Below, piece by piece: positions 23,364-30,477 of a DNA stretch of 64,000 bases. Under the pieces are notes generated by a model, which worked only from the letters and a program-made list of their open reading frames with translations, did not search any database and was not told the DNA's origin. Position 1 is the stretch's first letter. The number at the start of each line of letters is the position of its first letter. The DNA is taken from assembly GCA_035540955.1 (NCBI GenBank), contig DATLFP010000066.1, positions 4,103 to 68,102 on the forward strand. Direction: 5' to 3'. Both the position numbers and the translations under genes were made by a program. The DNA is from DATLFP01 sp035540955 (lineage in GTDB: Bacteria; Actinomycetota; Acidimicrobiia; Acidimicrobiales; CADCSY01).

Positions 23364-24812
23364 TTGACCTCCGTCACTCCACCCAACGACCTCGAGGTCG
23401 TGATCATCGGCGCCGGCCCGGCCGGCCTGACCGCGGCCCACGAGCTGAACCGGCGGGGCGTCGCCTCCACCGTGCTCGAGGCCACCGACATGGTCGGGGG
23501 GATCAGCCGAACCGTCGAGCGCGACGGCTGGCGCTTCGACATCGGCGGGCACCGCTTCTTCACGAAGGTGCCCGAGGTCGAGGCGTTCTGGCACGAGATC
23601 CTCCCGGATGAGGACTTCCTCCTGCGACCGCGGATGAGCCGCGTCTACTACCGGGAGAAGTACTTCGACTACCCGCTCGTGATCAGCAACGTGCTGAAGA
23701 ACTTCGGGCTGCTCGAGTCGCTTCGCATCGGTCTGTCCTATCTCTGGGCTCGCATCAACCGCCCATCGAAGGAGGAGCAGGTCTATCTCGAAGGGTGGAT
23801 CTCGGCGCGGTTCGGGAAGCGGCTCTACGAGCACCTGTTCAAGAGCTACAACGAGAAGCTCTGGGGGCGTCCGGCGTCGGAGATCTCCGCCGACTTCGCG
23901 GCGCAGCGGATCAAGAACCTCACGGCGTGGAACGCGGTGATGACGGCCCTGAAGCCGAAGCGCTTCCGCAAGCAGGCGAACATCACCTCGCTGATCGAGG
24001 AGTTCCAGTACCCGAAGTTCGGGCCCGGGATGATGTGGGAGGTCTGCCGCGACAAGGTCGAAGCGGCCGGCTCGAAGGTGCTGATGGAGTCACCCGTCGC
24101 CCGGATCCGGCACGAGAACGGTCGCGCCGTCTCGGTCACGGCGACGAACGGTGGGGTCGAGACCGAGTACCCCTGCACCTCGGTGATCTCCTCGATGCCG
24201 TTCCGCGAGCTGCTGCAGGCGATGGACCCGCCCCCACCGCCCGAGGTGCTCCAGGCCGCCAGCTCGCTCACGTTCCGCGACTTCCTGACCGTCGCGCTCG
24301 TCGTGCCGGAGGAGTACAGCTTCCCGGACAACTGGATCTACATCCATGATCCGACCGTGCGGGTGGGGCGCATCCAGAACTTCGGCTCGTGGTCGCCGTA
24401 CCTCATCAAGGAAGGCCGCACCTGCCTCGGCCTCGAGTACTTCGTGTTCGAGGGCGACGCCGACTGGAACATGGCCGACGAGGACCTGGTGGCGCGGGGC
24501 GCGCGCGAGCTCGAGATCCTGAAGCTCTCCAAGGCCGACAAGGTCGAGGCCGGCTACGTCGTGCGGATGCCGAAGGCGTACCCGGTGTACGACCACGCGT
24601 ACAAGGACAACGTCGAGATCATGCGCCGTTGGCTCGAGGAGCACGCATCGAACGTGTGGCCCGTCGGGCGCAACGGGATGCACAAGTACAACAACCAGGA
24701 TCACTCGATGTTCACGGCCATGCTCAGCGTGCAGAACATCGTCGAGGGCGCAACGCACGACATCTGGTCGGTCAACGTCGAGCAGGAGTACCACGAGAGC
24801 AAGGCTCAGTAG
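23364..24812 (+). CDS. FAD-dependent oxidoreductase, UDP-galactopyranose mutase/amine-oxidase superfamily
   Basis: This 482-aa flavoprotein has the N-terminal FAD-binding motif VVIIGAGPAGLTAAHEL and then DMVGGISRTVERDG and DIGGHRFF, where GGHRFF is shared with UGM-like and glycan-linked members. GRPASEISADFAAQRIKNL and the C-terminal NGMHKYNNQDHSMFTA complete the pattern. It most likely acts on a nucleotide- or lipid-linked sugar, given the neighbouring glycosyltransferases. The start is uncertain: TTG 23364 is downstream of the -10 box, while GTG 23301 would add 21 residues and lies upstream of it. The 3' end overlaps the convergent methyltransferase by 7 nt. Confidence 0.85.
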   Translation: MTSVTPPNDLEVVIIGAGPAGLTAAHELNRRGVASTVLEATDMVGGISRTVERDGWRFDIGGHRFFTKVPEVEAFWHEILPDEDFLLRPRMSRVYYREKYFDYPLVISNVLKNFGLLESLRIGLSYLWARINRPSKEEQVYLEGWISARFGKRLYEHLFKSYNEKLWGRPASEISADFAAQRIKNLTAWNAVMTALKPKRFRKQANITSLIEEFQYPKFGPGMMWEVCRDKVEAAGSKVLMESPVARIRHENGRAVSVTATNGGVETEYPCTSVISSMPFRELLQAMDPPPPPEVLQAASSLTFRDFLTVALVVPEEYSFPDNWIYIHDPTVRVGRIQNFGSWSPYLIKEGRTCLGLEYFVFEGDADWNMADEDLVARGARELEILKLSKADKVEAGYVVRMPKAYPVYDHAYKDNVEIMRRWLEEHASNVWPVGRNGMHKYNNQDHSMFTAMLSVQNIVEGATHDIWSVNVEQEYHESKAQ

Positions 24813-25510
24813 GGCCAATCGCGCTTCACGACGCGGGCCGCGATCAAGCCCTTCAGCACCACGTTCTTCGCGAACCACGGGAGCTGCGACAGCTGTCGCG
24901 CCGCGTTCCGGGCTCGGCTCGGGGGCGGCTCGCGCCGGTACTCGGTGAGGGAGCCGCTGCGCCCGGTGTAGGTGTAGCCGGCGTCGGTCACCAGGCTGGA
25001 GAGGATGGCGAGGGTCACGCCGATCGAGCTGAAGGAGTCGTGGATCAGGAGGGTGCCCCCGGGCCGGACGCGCGCACCCCATGCTCTGATGTCGTCCCGG
25101 GCAGGGCGGTAGCGGTGGGCCCCGTCGATGTAGAGCAGGTCGATCGGGTCCTCGACCTCGCCGTGCGCCTCGCCCGAGAAGCGCCGGATGTGGCGGACGC
25201 GGTGGCGTACGCCGGCACGGGTGAGGTTCGCCTCGAACCGGCGGTTGTCGCCGGCGGCTTCGACCTCGAAGCCCTCGATCTCCTGCGGACCTCGATCGGT
25301 GCCGGCATGAGGATCGATGGCGACCACCTCGACGCCCTCGGCCGCGGCCCGGGCGAGCACGATCGTCGAGCGGCCCTGGAAGCTCCCGATCTCGACGATC
25401 CGAGCCGGCGGGGTCAGCGCCGACGCCGACGCCCACAGCCGGCGCGCCTGCGCGTCGGTCAGCCAACCGGCGACCCCGTCCAGGTCACGAAGGGTCGCGT
25501 CGAGTCCCAC
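24806..25510 (-). CDS. Class I SAM-dependent methyltransferase
   Basis: This 234-aa protein has motif I IVEIGSFQGRSTIVLA, an acidic motif II VVAIDPHAG, LLYIDGAHRY and LLIHDSFSS, the pattern of the Methyltransf_24/CmcI group. Many members modify sugars, and its place among glycosyltransferases fits that. The C-terminal part is basic and may lie against the membrane. GTG 25510 is used because TATGCC (25523-25518, minus) ends 7 nt before it; ATG 25522 is in frame but would overlap the -10 box. Confidence 0.85.
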   Translation of the reverse strand: MGLDATLRDLDGVAGWLTDAQARRLWASASALTPPARIVEIGSFQGRSTIVLARAAAEGVEVVAIDPHAGTDRGPQEIEGFEVEAAGDNRRFEANLTRAGVRHRVRHIRRFSGEAHGEVEDPIDLLYIDGAHRYRPARDDIRAWGARVRPGGTLLIHDSFSSIGVTLAILSSLVTDAGYTYTGRSGSLTEYRREPPPSRARNAARQLSQLPWFAKNVVLKGLIAARVVKRDWPY

Positions 25511-25517
25511 GGCGCAA

Positions 25518-25527
25518 GGCATACCAT
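25518..25527. promoter_or_regulatory. Bidirectional promoter with shared TA (GGCATACCAT)
   Basis: The minus box TATGCC (25523-25518) serves the methyltransferase and the plus box TACCAT (25522-25527) serves the glycosyltransferase; they share TA at 25522-25523. They end 7 nt before GTG 25510 and 9 nt before ATG 25537. Confidence 0.5.
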
Positions 25528-25536
25528 CGCCCGGCC

Positions 25537-26694
25537 ATGACGCCGGACCACCTCGCGGCCCTGGTGGCCGAGTCGGGCCTCCGGAGGATCCATCTCGTGT
25601 CCTGGCGGGACCTGGACGACAACGAGGCCGGTGGCTCCGAGGTCCACGCCTCGAACGTCGCCATGCGGTGGGCGGCGGCCGGACTCGACGTGCACCTTCG
25701 CACCTCTTTCGCCGTCGGCCGTCCCGCCACTGCAGTCCGCGACGGCGTCCGGGTGACACGACGGGCCGGGCGGTACGCGGTGTTCCCGCGGGCGGCGGTG
25801 AGCGAGGCGCTGCGACGAACCGGCCGCTGGGACGCCTTCGTCGAGATCTGGAACGGGATGCCCTTCTTCTCGCCCCTGTGGACCGTGGGCAAGCCGTCGA
25901 CGACCTGGTTGCACCACATGCACGCCGACATGTGGCACCAGACCTTCGCCGACCAGCCCCGGGTCGGCGCCTTCGGCCACGCCCTCGAGACCCGCATCGC
26001 CCCGAAGCTGTACCGGCGCACGCGGATCGTCACCCTGTCAGCGTCGTCCAAGGACGAGCTGGTCCGGGAGATGGGCTTCCGCCCCGAGCGGGTCGATGTC
26101 GTGCCGCCGGGGATCGACGAGCGCTTCAGTCCCGGGGGGGAGCGCTCCCCCACCCCCCTGGTGGTGGCGGTTGGCCGGCTCGTGCCGGTCAAGCGCTACG
26201 ACCTGCTCATCCGGGTGCTGGCCGCCGTGAAGCAGCGGCACCCCGACCTCGAGGCGGTGATCGCGTCCGAGGGCTACGAGCGTCCCGCGCTCGAGGCCCT
26301 GCGCCGGGAGCTGGGTGCGGACGCGTGGCTCCGTCTGCCCGGTTGGCTGGGCGATGCCGAGATCGTCGACCTCTACCGGCGGGCGTGGGTGCTGGCCAGC
26401 ACCTCGCTGCGCGAGGGATGGCACATGGGCATCACCGAGGCGGCGGCGTGCGGCACCCCGGCGGTCGTCACCGACATCGCGGGGCACCGCGACGCCGTCG
26501 ACCATGGGCGCAGCGGGCTGCTCGCCGCCGACGAGCGGGGTCTCGTCGACGGGATCGACGCCGTCCTGCGCGACCGCGCCTTGCGGGCCCGCCTCGCCGA
26601 GGGCGCCCTCGCCCACGCCCGCCGCTTCACCTGGGACGCCACCGCGTTCGGCACCTTCCGGGCCCTGGCCGAGGAGGCCGCCCGCCGCCGCTGA
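25537..26694 (+). CDS. GT4-family glycosyltransferase
   Basis: This 385-aa GT-B enzyme has an N-terminal acceptor domain (DNEAGGSEVHASNVAMRWA) and a C-terminal donor domain with VAVGRLVPVKRYDLLI and the E-x7-E motif in REGWHMGITEAAACGTP. The Glu pair binds the nucleotide-sugar donor. It has no membrane helix and should act in the cytoplasm or at the inner leaflet. It shares a divergent promoter with the methyltransferase, so the two may modify the same glycan. The sugar is unknown. Confidence 0.92.
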   Translation: MTPDHLAALVAESGLRRIHLVSWRDLDDNEAGGSEVHASNVAMRWAAAGLDVHLRTSFAVGRPATAVRDGVRVTRRAGRYAVFPRAAVSEALRRTGRWDAFVEIWNGMPFFSPLWTVGKPSTTWLHHMHADMWHQTFADQPRVGAFGHALETRIAPKLYRRTRIVTLSASSKDELVREMGFRPERVDVVPPGIDERFSPGGERSPTPLVVAVGRLVPVKRYDLLIRVLAAVKQRHPDLEAVIASEGYERPALEALRRELGADAWLRLPGWLGDAEIVDLYRRAWVLASTSLREGWHMGITEAAACGTPAVVTDIAGHRDAVDHGRSGLLAADERGLVDGIDAVLRDRALRARLAEGALAHARRFTWDATAFGTFRALAEEAARRR

Positions 26695-26712
26695 CCGCCC
26701 CCGACAGGATGG

Positions 26713-27312
26713 TCAGAAGCCGCGGGCAGCGCGCTGGGCTCGGCGCCAGACGCCGCGGTAGGCCTCGAGGCCGTCCTCGGCGAGCCACGACTCCGGACCC
26801 GACGCGATCGAGACCCGCTCGGGCACGCTTCCCCACACCGGCACCCCGGCCTCGGCCCACAGGTCGATGGTCTCCTGGTGGTCCCTCGTGTAGGTGCGGG
26901 CCGAGCTGATCACCAGACCGGCCGGGACCCGCTTGGGCACCAGCGCCAGCACCGCATCGACCCGGGCGATCTCGACGCCGCCGACCCGGGTCGGGACGAG
27001 CACGACGTCGGCCCGCTCGATGGCCTTCGCCAGCATCCGGTCGTTGCCGGGCGGGGAGTCGACGATCGCCCACTCCTCGTCCTCGATCGAATCGAGCGCC
27101 TTCCCGAGCAGCCGCTCGGTGGGCGCCTCGACCAGCGACACCCGCTCGAGGTTCGGGTCCTCGGTGCCGTCGAGCCAGTCCGCGGCGCTCGCCTGGGGGT
27201 CGGCGTCGACCAGGGTCGACCACCGCCGGCTGGCCGAGGCCAACGAGGACAGGTACACCGACGCGGTCGTCTTGCCGACGCCGCCCTTGAGGGCCGCCAC
27301 AACCAGGATCAC
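26713..27312 (-). CDS. ParA/MinD-like ATPase (orphan)
   Basis: This 199-aa deviant-Walker ATPase begins VILVVAALKGGVGKTT (KGGVGKTT at residues 9-16), with LVDADPQASA (Walker A') and IVDSPPGNDR (switch II). No parB or partition gene is near, so it may place a membrane or envelope system. It lies at the end of the DPA operon in the same direction but has its own TAGCGT box 7 nt before GTG 27312. Confidence 0.9.
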   Translation of the reverse strand: MILVVAALKGGVGKTTASVYLSSLASASRRWSTLVDADPQASAADWLDGTEDPNLERVSLVEAPTERLLGKALDSIEDEEWAIVDSPPGNDRMLAKAIERADVVLVPTRVGGVEIARVDAVLALVPKRVPAGLVISSARTYTRDHQETIDLWAEAGVPVWGSVPERVSIASGPESWLAEDGLEAYRGVWRRAQRAARGF

Positions 27313-27319
27313 GGCGCCG

Positions 27320-27325
27320 ACGCTA
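27320..27325 (-). promoter_or_regulatory. -10 box TAGCGT, leaderless promoter of the ParA-like gene
   Basis: TAGCGT on the minus strand lies between the ParA-like start and the dprE2 stop, 7 nt from GTG 27312. Confidence 0.5.
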
Positions 27326-27339
27326 GCCCCGCGGCTCGA

Positions 27340-28086
27340 TCAGATCGGCAGCCGTGCGAACAGGGCGTGGGGCAGGTGCCGGAGGACGACCATCACCCAC
27401 CGCATCGCCGACGGCGCCCACACGATCCGGGCGCCACGAGCCAGGCCGAGGTCGACGACCTCGGCCACAGCTTCGGGGGTCGTGGCCAGCGGCGGCACCC
27501 GCAACCCGGCGGTGAGCTTGGTCCTGACGAAGCCAGGGCGGACGACGAGCACCTGCACACCCTGCGGCCGGAGCGCGTCACCGAGGCCGAGGGCGAAGGC
27601 GTCGATCCCGGCCTTGCTGGAGGCGTAGGCGAACAGGGACCGCCGGGGGCGCTCGGCAGCCACGGAGGACAGGACGACGAGGGCGCCGTGGCCCTGGGCG
27701 CTGAGCAGCCGACCCGCTTCGAGCGCGGCCGACACGGCACCCACGTAGTTCGTCGCCGCCATCTCGAGCGCCAGGCTCGGCTCCCGCTCGGCCGCCGCCT
27801 GGTCGTGCTGGACGCCGAAGGCCAGCACGACGGCGTCGAAGCCCCCGTGGTCGGCCCAGAGGCGCTCGAGGACGGCCCGGTGCTCGCCGGTCGCGAGGGC
27901 GTCGAACCACTCGACCGAGACGTCGGAGCCGGTGCGGGCCGCGAGGTCACCGGCGTCGACAGACCGCCCGGCGAGGACGACCGCCGCCCGGCGGGGCGCC
28001 GCCAAGCGCACCGCGATCGCCTGACCGATGTCGGATCCGCCGCCGAGCACCAGCACCCGCTGCACGGCGCCCAGCGCGTCCCTCAC
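27340..28086 (-). CDS. dprE2: Decaprenylphosphoryl-D-erythro-pentos-2-ulose reductase DprE2
   Basis: This 248-aa short-chain dehydrogenase should reduce decaprenylphosphoryl-2-keto-pentose to decaprenylphosphoryl-arabinose (DPA) with NADH. It starts VLVLGGGSDIGQAIA (cofactor Gly motif, 15-21) and has Y154-x3-K158 in FAYASSKAG. The C-terminal VWAPSAMRWVMVVLRHLP and FARLPI closely match the tail of M. tuberculosis DprE2, where it holds the protein near the membrane. GTG 28086 overlaps the dprE1 stop (GTGA), as expected for a functional pair. Confidence 0.95.
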   Translation of the reverse strand: MRDALGAVQRVLVLGGGSDIGQAIAVRLAAPRRAAVVLAGRSVDAGDLAARTGSDVSVEWFDALATGEHRAVLERLWADHGGFDAVVLAFGVQHDQAAAEREPSLALEMAATNYVGAVSAALEAGRLLSAQGHGALVVLSSVAAERPRRSLFAYASSKAGIDAFALGLGDALRPQGVQVLVVRPGFVRTKLTAGLRVPPLATTPEAVAEVVDLGLARGARIVWAPSAMRWVMVVLRHLPHALFARLPI

Positions 28087-29474
28087 GTTCGGGCTCCCCG
28101 GCCCAGCAGGTCGAGGCGGCGGGCGAGGTCCGACACCATGACACCGGCCGGGTCGAGGCCGGCCTGCACCGCTCGCCACTCGTCGAGGCGCGGGTACCAG
28201 GCCCGGACGAGGGCGGGATCGGAACGGCCGTCCTTGGCGAAGTAGCACCGCCCGCCCGCCTCGGTCACCCGCACGTCCAGCTCGTCGAGCAGGCCGGCGA
28301 GGTGGCGGGGGCCCACCGCGAAGTCGAGCGCCAACGTCCAGCCCGCGGTCGGGAACGACAGGGGCCCCGGCGTCCCCGGCCCGAAGCGCTTGAGCACGGC
28401 CAGGAACGATGCCGCGTGCGACCGGCTCAGGCGTTCGATCGCGTCGCGGAGCGCGTCTTCGGCCCCGAAGGGCACGACGCACTGGTACTGCACGAAGCCT
28501 CGCCGTCCATAGAGCCGGTTCCAGCCCGCCACCAGGTCGAGCGGGTAGAAGAACCAGCCGTGGTGCTGTACCAGACCCCGGGCGCGCGCCGGGGCCTTGC
28601 GGAACCACAGCTCGTTGAACGCACCGACGGTGAGCCGGTTGACGAGGCCCGACGGCACCCACGGGGGCGCCGGGACGCTCCGCGGCCGCGGCACCTCGAG
28701 CGCCGCGTGCCGTTCGCCGGAGGGGAGCTCGTCGGCCGTGGCGTGGCGACCCCTCGTCAGCACCGAACGGCCGAGCCCTCGCCCCACCGCCTGGCAGTCG
28801 ATCCATGCCACCGAGTACAGGTAGTCGTCGTCGCCGTCGGTCATCAGCGCCATGACCGTGTCGAGGTCCGGCGCCCGGTCGACGTCGACCAGGAGGCGTG
28901 AGGTCGCCACCGGGCGCAAGCGAACGGTGGCGTCGAGGATCACCCCTGTCAGCCCCAGCCCGCCGGCGGTGGCCCAGAACACCTCGGGGTCGTCGACGGG
29001 GCTGACCGACAGCACGCCGCGCCCCGGCGTCCACAGCGTCAGCGAATCGACGAACCGGACGAAGCTCCCGTCGACGTGGTGGTTCTTCCCGTGCACGTCG
29101 GCGGCGATGGCGCCACCGACGGTCACGTGCCGGGTGCCGGGGGTGACGGGTGGGAACCAGCCGTGGGGCAGGCCCACGTCGATCAGGTCGGCGATGCTCA
29201 CACCGGCGCCGACGTGCGCGATGCCCGTCGACGGATCGAAGCCGAGGAACCGGCGGTGTCCCGAGAGGTCCAGGACCAGACCGCCACCGTTCTGGGCGGC
29301 GTCGTTGTAGCTGCGCCCGAGTCCGCGGGCGATCACCCCCCGGGCCGGCGCCCCCGAGGCCGCCTTCACCGCATCGTCACCGTCGGCGGCCCGGTGCACC
29401 GCGGCCGCCGATGGCGCCGTCCGTCCCCACCCGGTGAGGAGCTGGCGGGCTGCGTCAGGTGCCGGCACTGACAC
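28083..29474 (-). CDS. dprE1: Decaprenylphosphoryl-beta-D-ribose oxidase DprE1
   Basis: This 463-aa FAD enzyme oxidises decaprenylphosphoryl-ribose at C2, the first half of the epimerisation to DPA. It aligns along its length with the M. tuberculosis enzyme: TGWGRTAPS at the start, IARGLGRSYNDAAQNGGGL, TVGGAIAADVHGKNHH and WYPRLDEW near the end. The active-site Lys418 equivalent is K414 in YFAKDGRS. The position of M. tuberculosis Cys387, the Cys hit by benzothiazinones, is Ala382 (SFPTAGWTLALDF). GTG 29474 lies 20 nt inside the DPPR synthase gene, so the operon is tightly coupled. Confidence 0.96.
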   Translation of the reverse strand: MSVPAPDAARQLLTGWGRTAPSAAAVHRAADGDDAVKAASGAPARGVIARGLGRSYNDAAQNGGGLVLDLSGHRRFLGFDPSTGIAHVGAGVSIADLIDVGLPHGWFPPVTPGTRHVTVGGAIAADVHGKNHHVDGSFVRFVDSLTLWTPGRGVLSVSPVDDPEVFWATAGGLGLTGVILDATVRLRPVATSRLLVDVDRAPDLDTVMALMTDGDDDYLYSVAWIDCQAVGRGLGRSVLTRGRHATADELPSGERHAALEVPRPRSVPAPPWVPSGLVNRLTVGAFNELWFRKAPARARGLVQHHGWFFYPLDLVAGWNRLYGRRGFVQYQCVVPFGAEDALRDAIERLSRSHAASFLAVLKRFGPGTPGPLSFPTAGWTLALDFAVGPRHLAGLLDELDVRVTEAGGRCYFAKDGRSDPALVRAWYPRLDEWRAVQAGLDPAGVMVSDLARRLDLLGRGART

Positions 29475-30372
29475 CGAGCCCCACGAGCACGACCCAGCAG
29501 AGGCCGAGCGCCTGCAACGTGCGATCGCGCATGACGATCTCCTCCGGCGCCGACCCCTCTCCCTGCTCCAAGCGGAGCGCGTAGTGGAGGATCCCCAGCA
29601 CGAAGGGGATGATCGAGAGCTCGTACCAGATCTCGCCGCCCCCGATCTCCTGGGGCCGCTCGAACGCCCACAGGCAGTACGCGGCGAGGCACGACGCGGC
29701 CGACACCGACCGGACGAACCGGAGGAAGGGCACCGAGTAGTCGGCCAGCGTCGCCCGGATGGCCCCGGCGTCGACGCCGAGGTCGGCGTGCTCGGCTGAT
29801 CGCTTGCCGGCGACGATGAACAGCGAGCCGAACCCGGCGACGATCAGGAACCACTGGGAGATGGCCACGCCGGCGGCGGCGCCCCCGGCCACCGCCCGCA
29901 GCACGAACCCGGAGGCGACGGCGGCGATGTCGAACACGGCGATGTCCTTGAGCCGGTAGCTGTACGCGAGCTGCACGACCACGTAGGCGCCGACGACGGT
30001 GGCAAGCTGCCATCGCACCGCCAGCGCCGCACCGAGGCCGGCGAGGGCGAGCACGGCACCCAGGACCACCGCGGTGCCGACCCGGATCTCCCCGGCGGCG
30101 ACCGGGCGCCGGTGCTTCGACGGGTGAGCGCGGTCCGACTCGTGGTCGCGCGCGTCGTTGAGGCAGTAGACACCGCTCGAGACGAGGCAGAAGGCGACGA
30201 AGGCCGCTGCGGTGCGGAACGGCGTCCCACCTTCGAGGAGCGACCCAGCGGCGAACGGCGCGCCCAGGACCAGGACGTTCTTGGACCACTGCCGGGGTCG
30301 GATCAGGCGCACCACCGCCGGCACGCGAGAGGGCGACGGCACGGCGGCGGCGGGCGAGGCGGCGGCGTCCAT
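29455..30372 (-). CDS. Decaprenyl-phosphate phosphoribosyltransferase (DPPR synthase, UbiA family)
   Basis: This 305-aa polytopic prenyltransferase, counterpart of Rv3806c, joins PRPP to decaprenyl phosphate. It has about nine helices, the first Asp motif LNDARDHESD (72-80, NDxxDxxxD) and the second-loop motif YSYRLKDIAVFDI. The IRPRQWSKNVLVLGAP start is typical of this subfamily. It is the first gene of the operon with dprE1 and dprE2, in the order of the pathway. The DPPR phosphatase was not found here. TACCCT on the minus strand lies 11 nt before ATG 30372. Confidence 0.93.
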   Translation of the reverse strand: MDAAASPAAAVPSPSRVPAVVRLIRPRQWSKNVLVLGAPFAAGSLLEGGTPFRTAAAFVAFCLVSSGVYCLNDARDHESDRAHPSKHRRPVAAGEIRVGTAVVLGAVLALAGLGAALAVRWQLATVVGAYVVVQLAYSYRLKDIAVFDIAAVASGFVLRAVAGGAAAGVAISQWFLIVAGFGSLFIVAGKRSAEHADLGVDAGAIRATLADYSVPFLRFVRSVSAASCLAAYCLWAFERPQEIGGGEIWYELSIIPFVLGILHYALRLEQGEGSAPEEIVMRDRTLQALGLCWVVLVGLGVSAGT

Positions 30373-30383
30373 GGGGTCGGACG

Positions 30384-30389
30384 AGGGTA
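30384..30389 (-). promoter_or_regulatory. -10 box TACCCT for the DPA operon
   Basis: TACCCT on the minus strand ends 11 nt before ATG 30372, predicting a leader of a few nucleotides for the three-gene operon. Confidence 0.4.
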
Positions 30390-30459
30390 ACCCCGAGCAA
30401 CGCGGGCGCCGGGCCACGGTGGGCGCCGCCCTGCTGCCGTGCCGGCTGCCTCACTCCCC

Positions 30460-30465
30460 TATCTT
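30460..30465 (+). promoter_or_regulatory. -10 box TATCTT for the acyltransferase-SGNH gene
   Basis: TATCTT ends 12 nt before GTG 30478, with an AGGG just before the start. It is the closest match to TATAAT in the window. Confidence 0.45.
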
Positions 30466-30477
30466 GTGCCACTCAGG

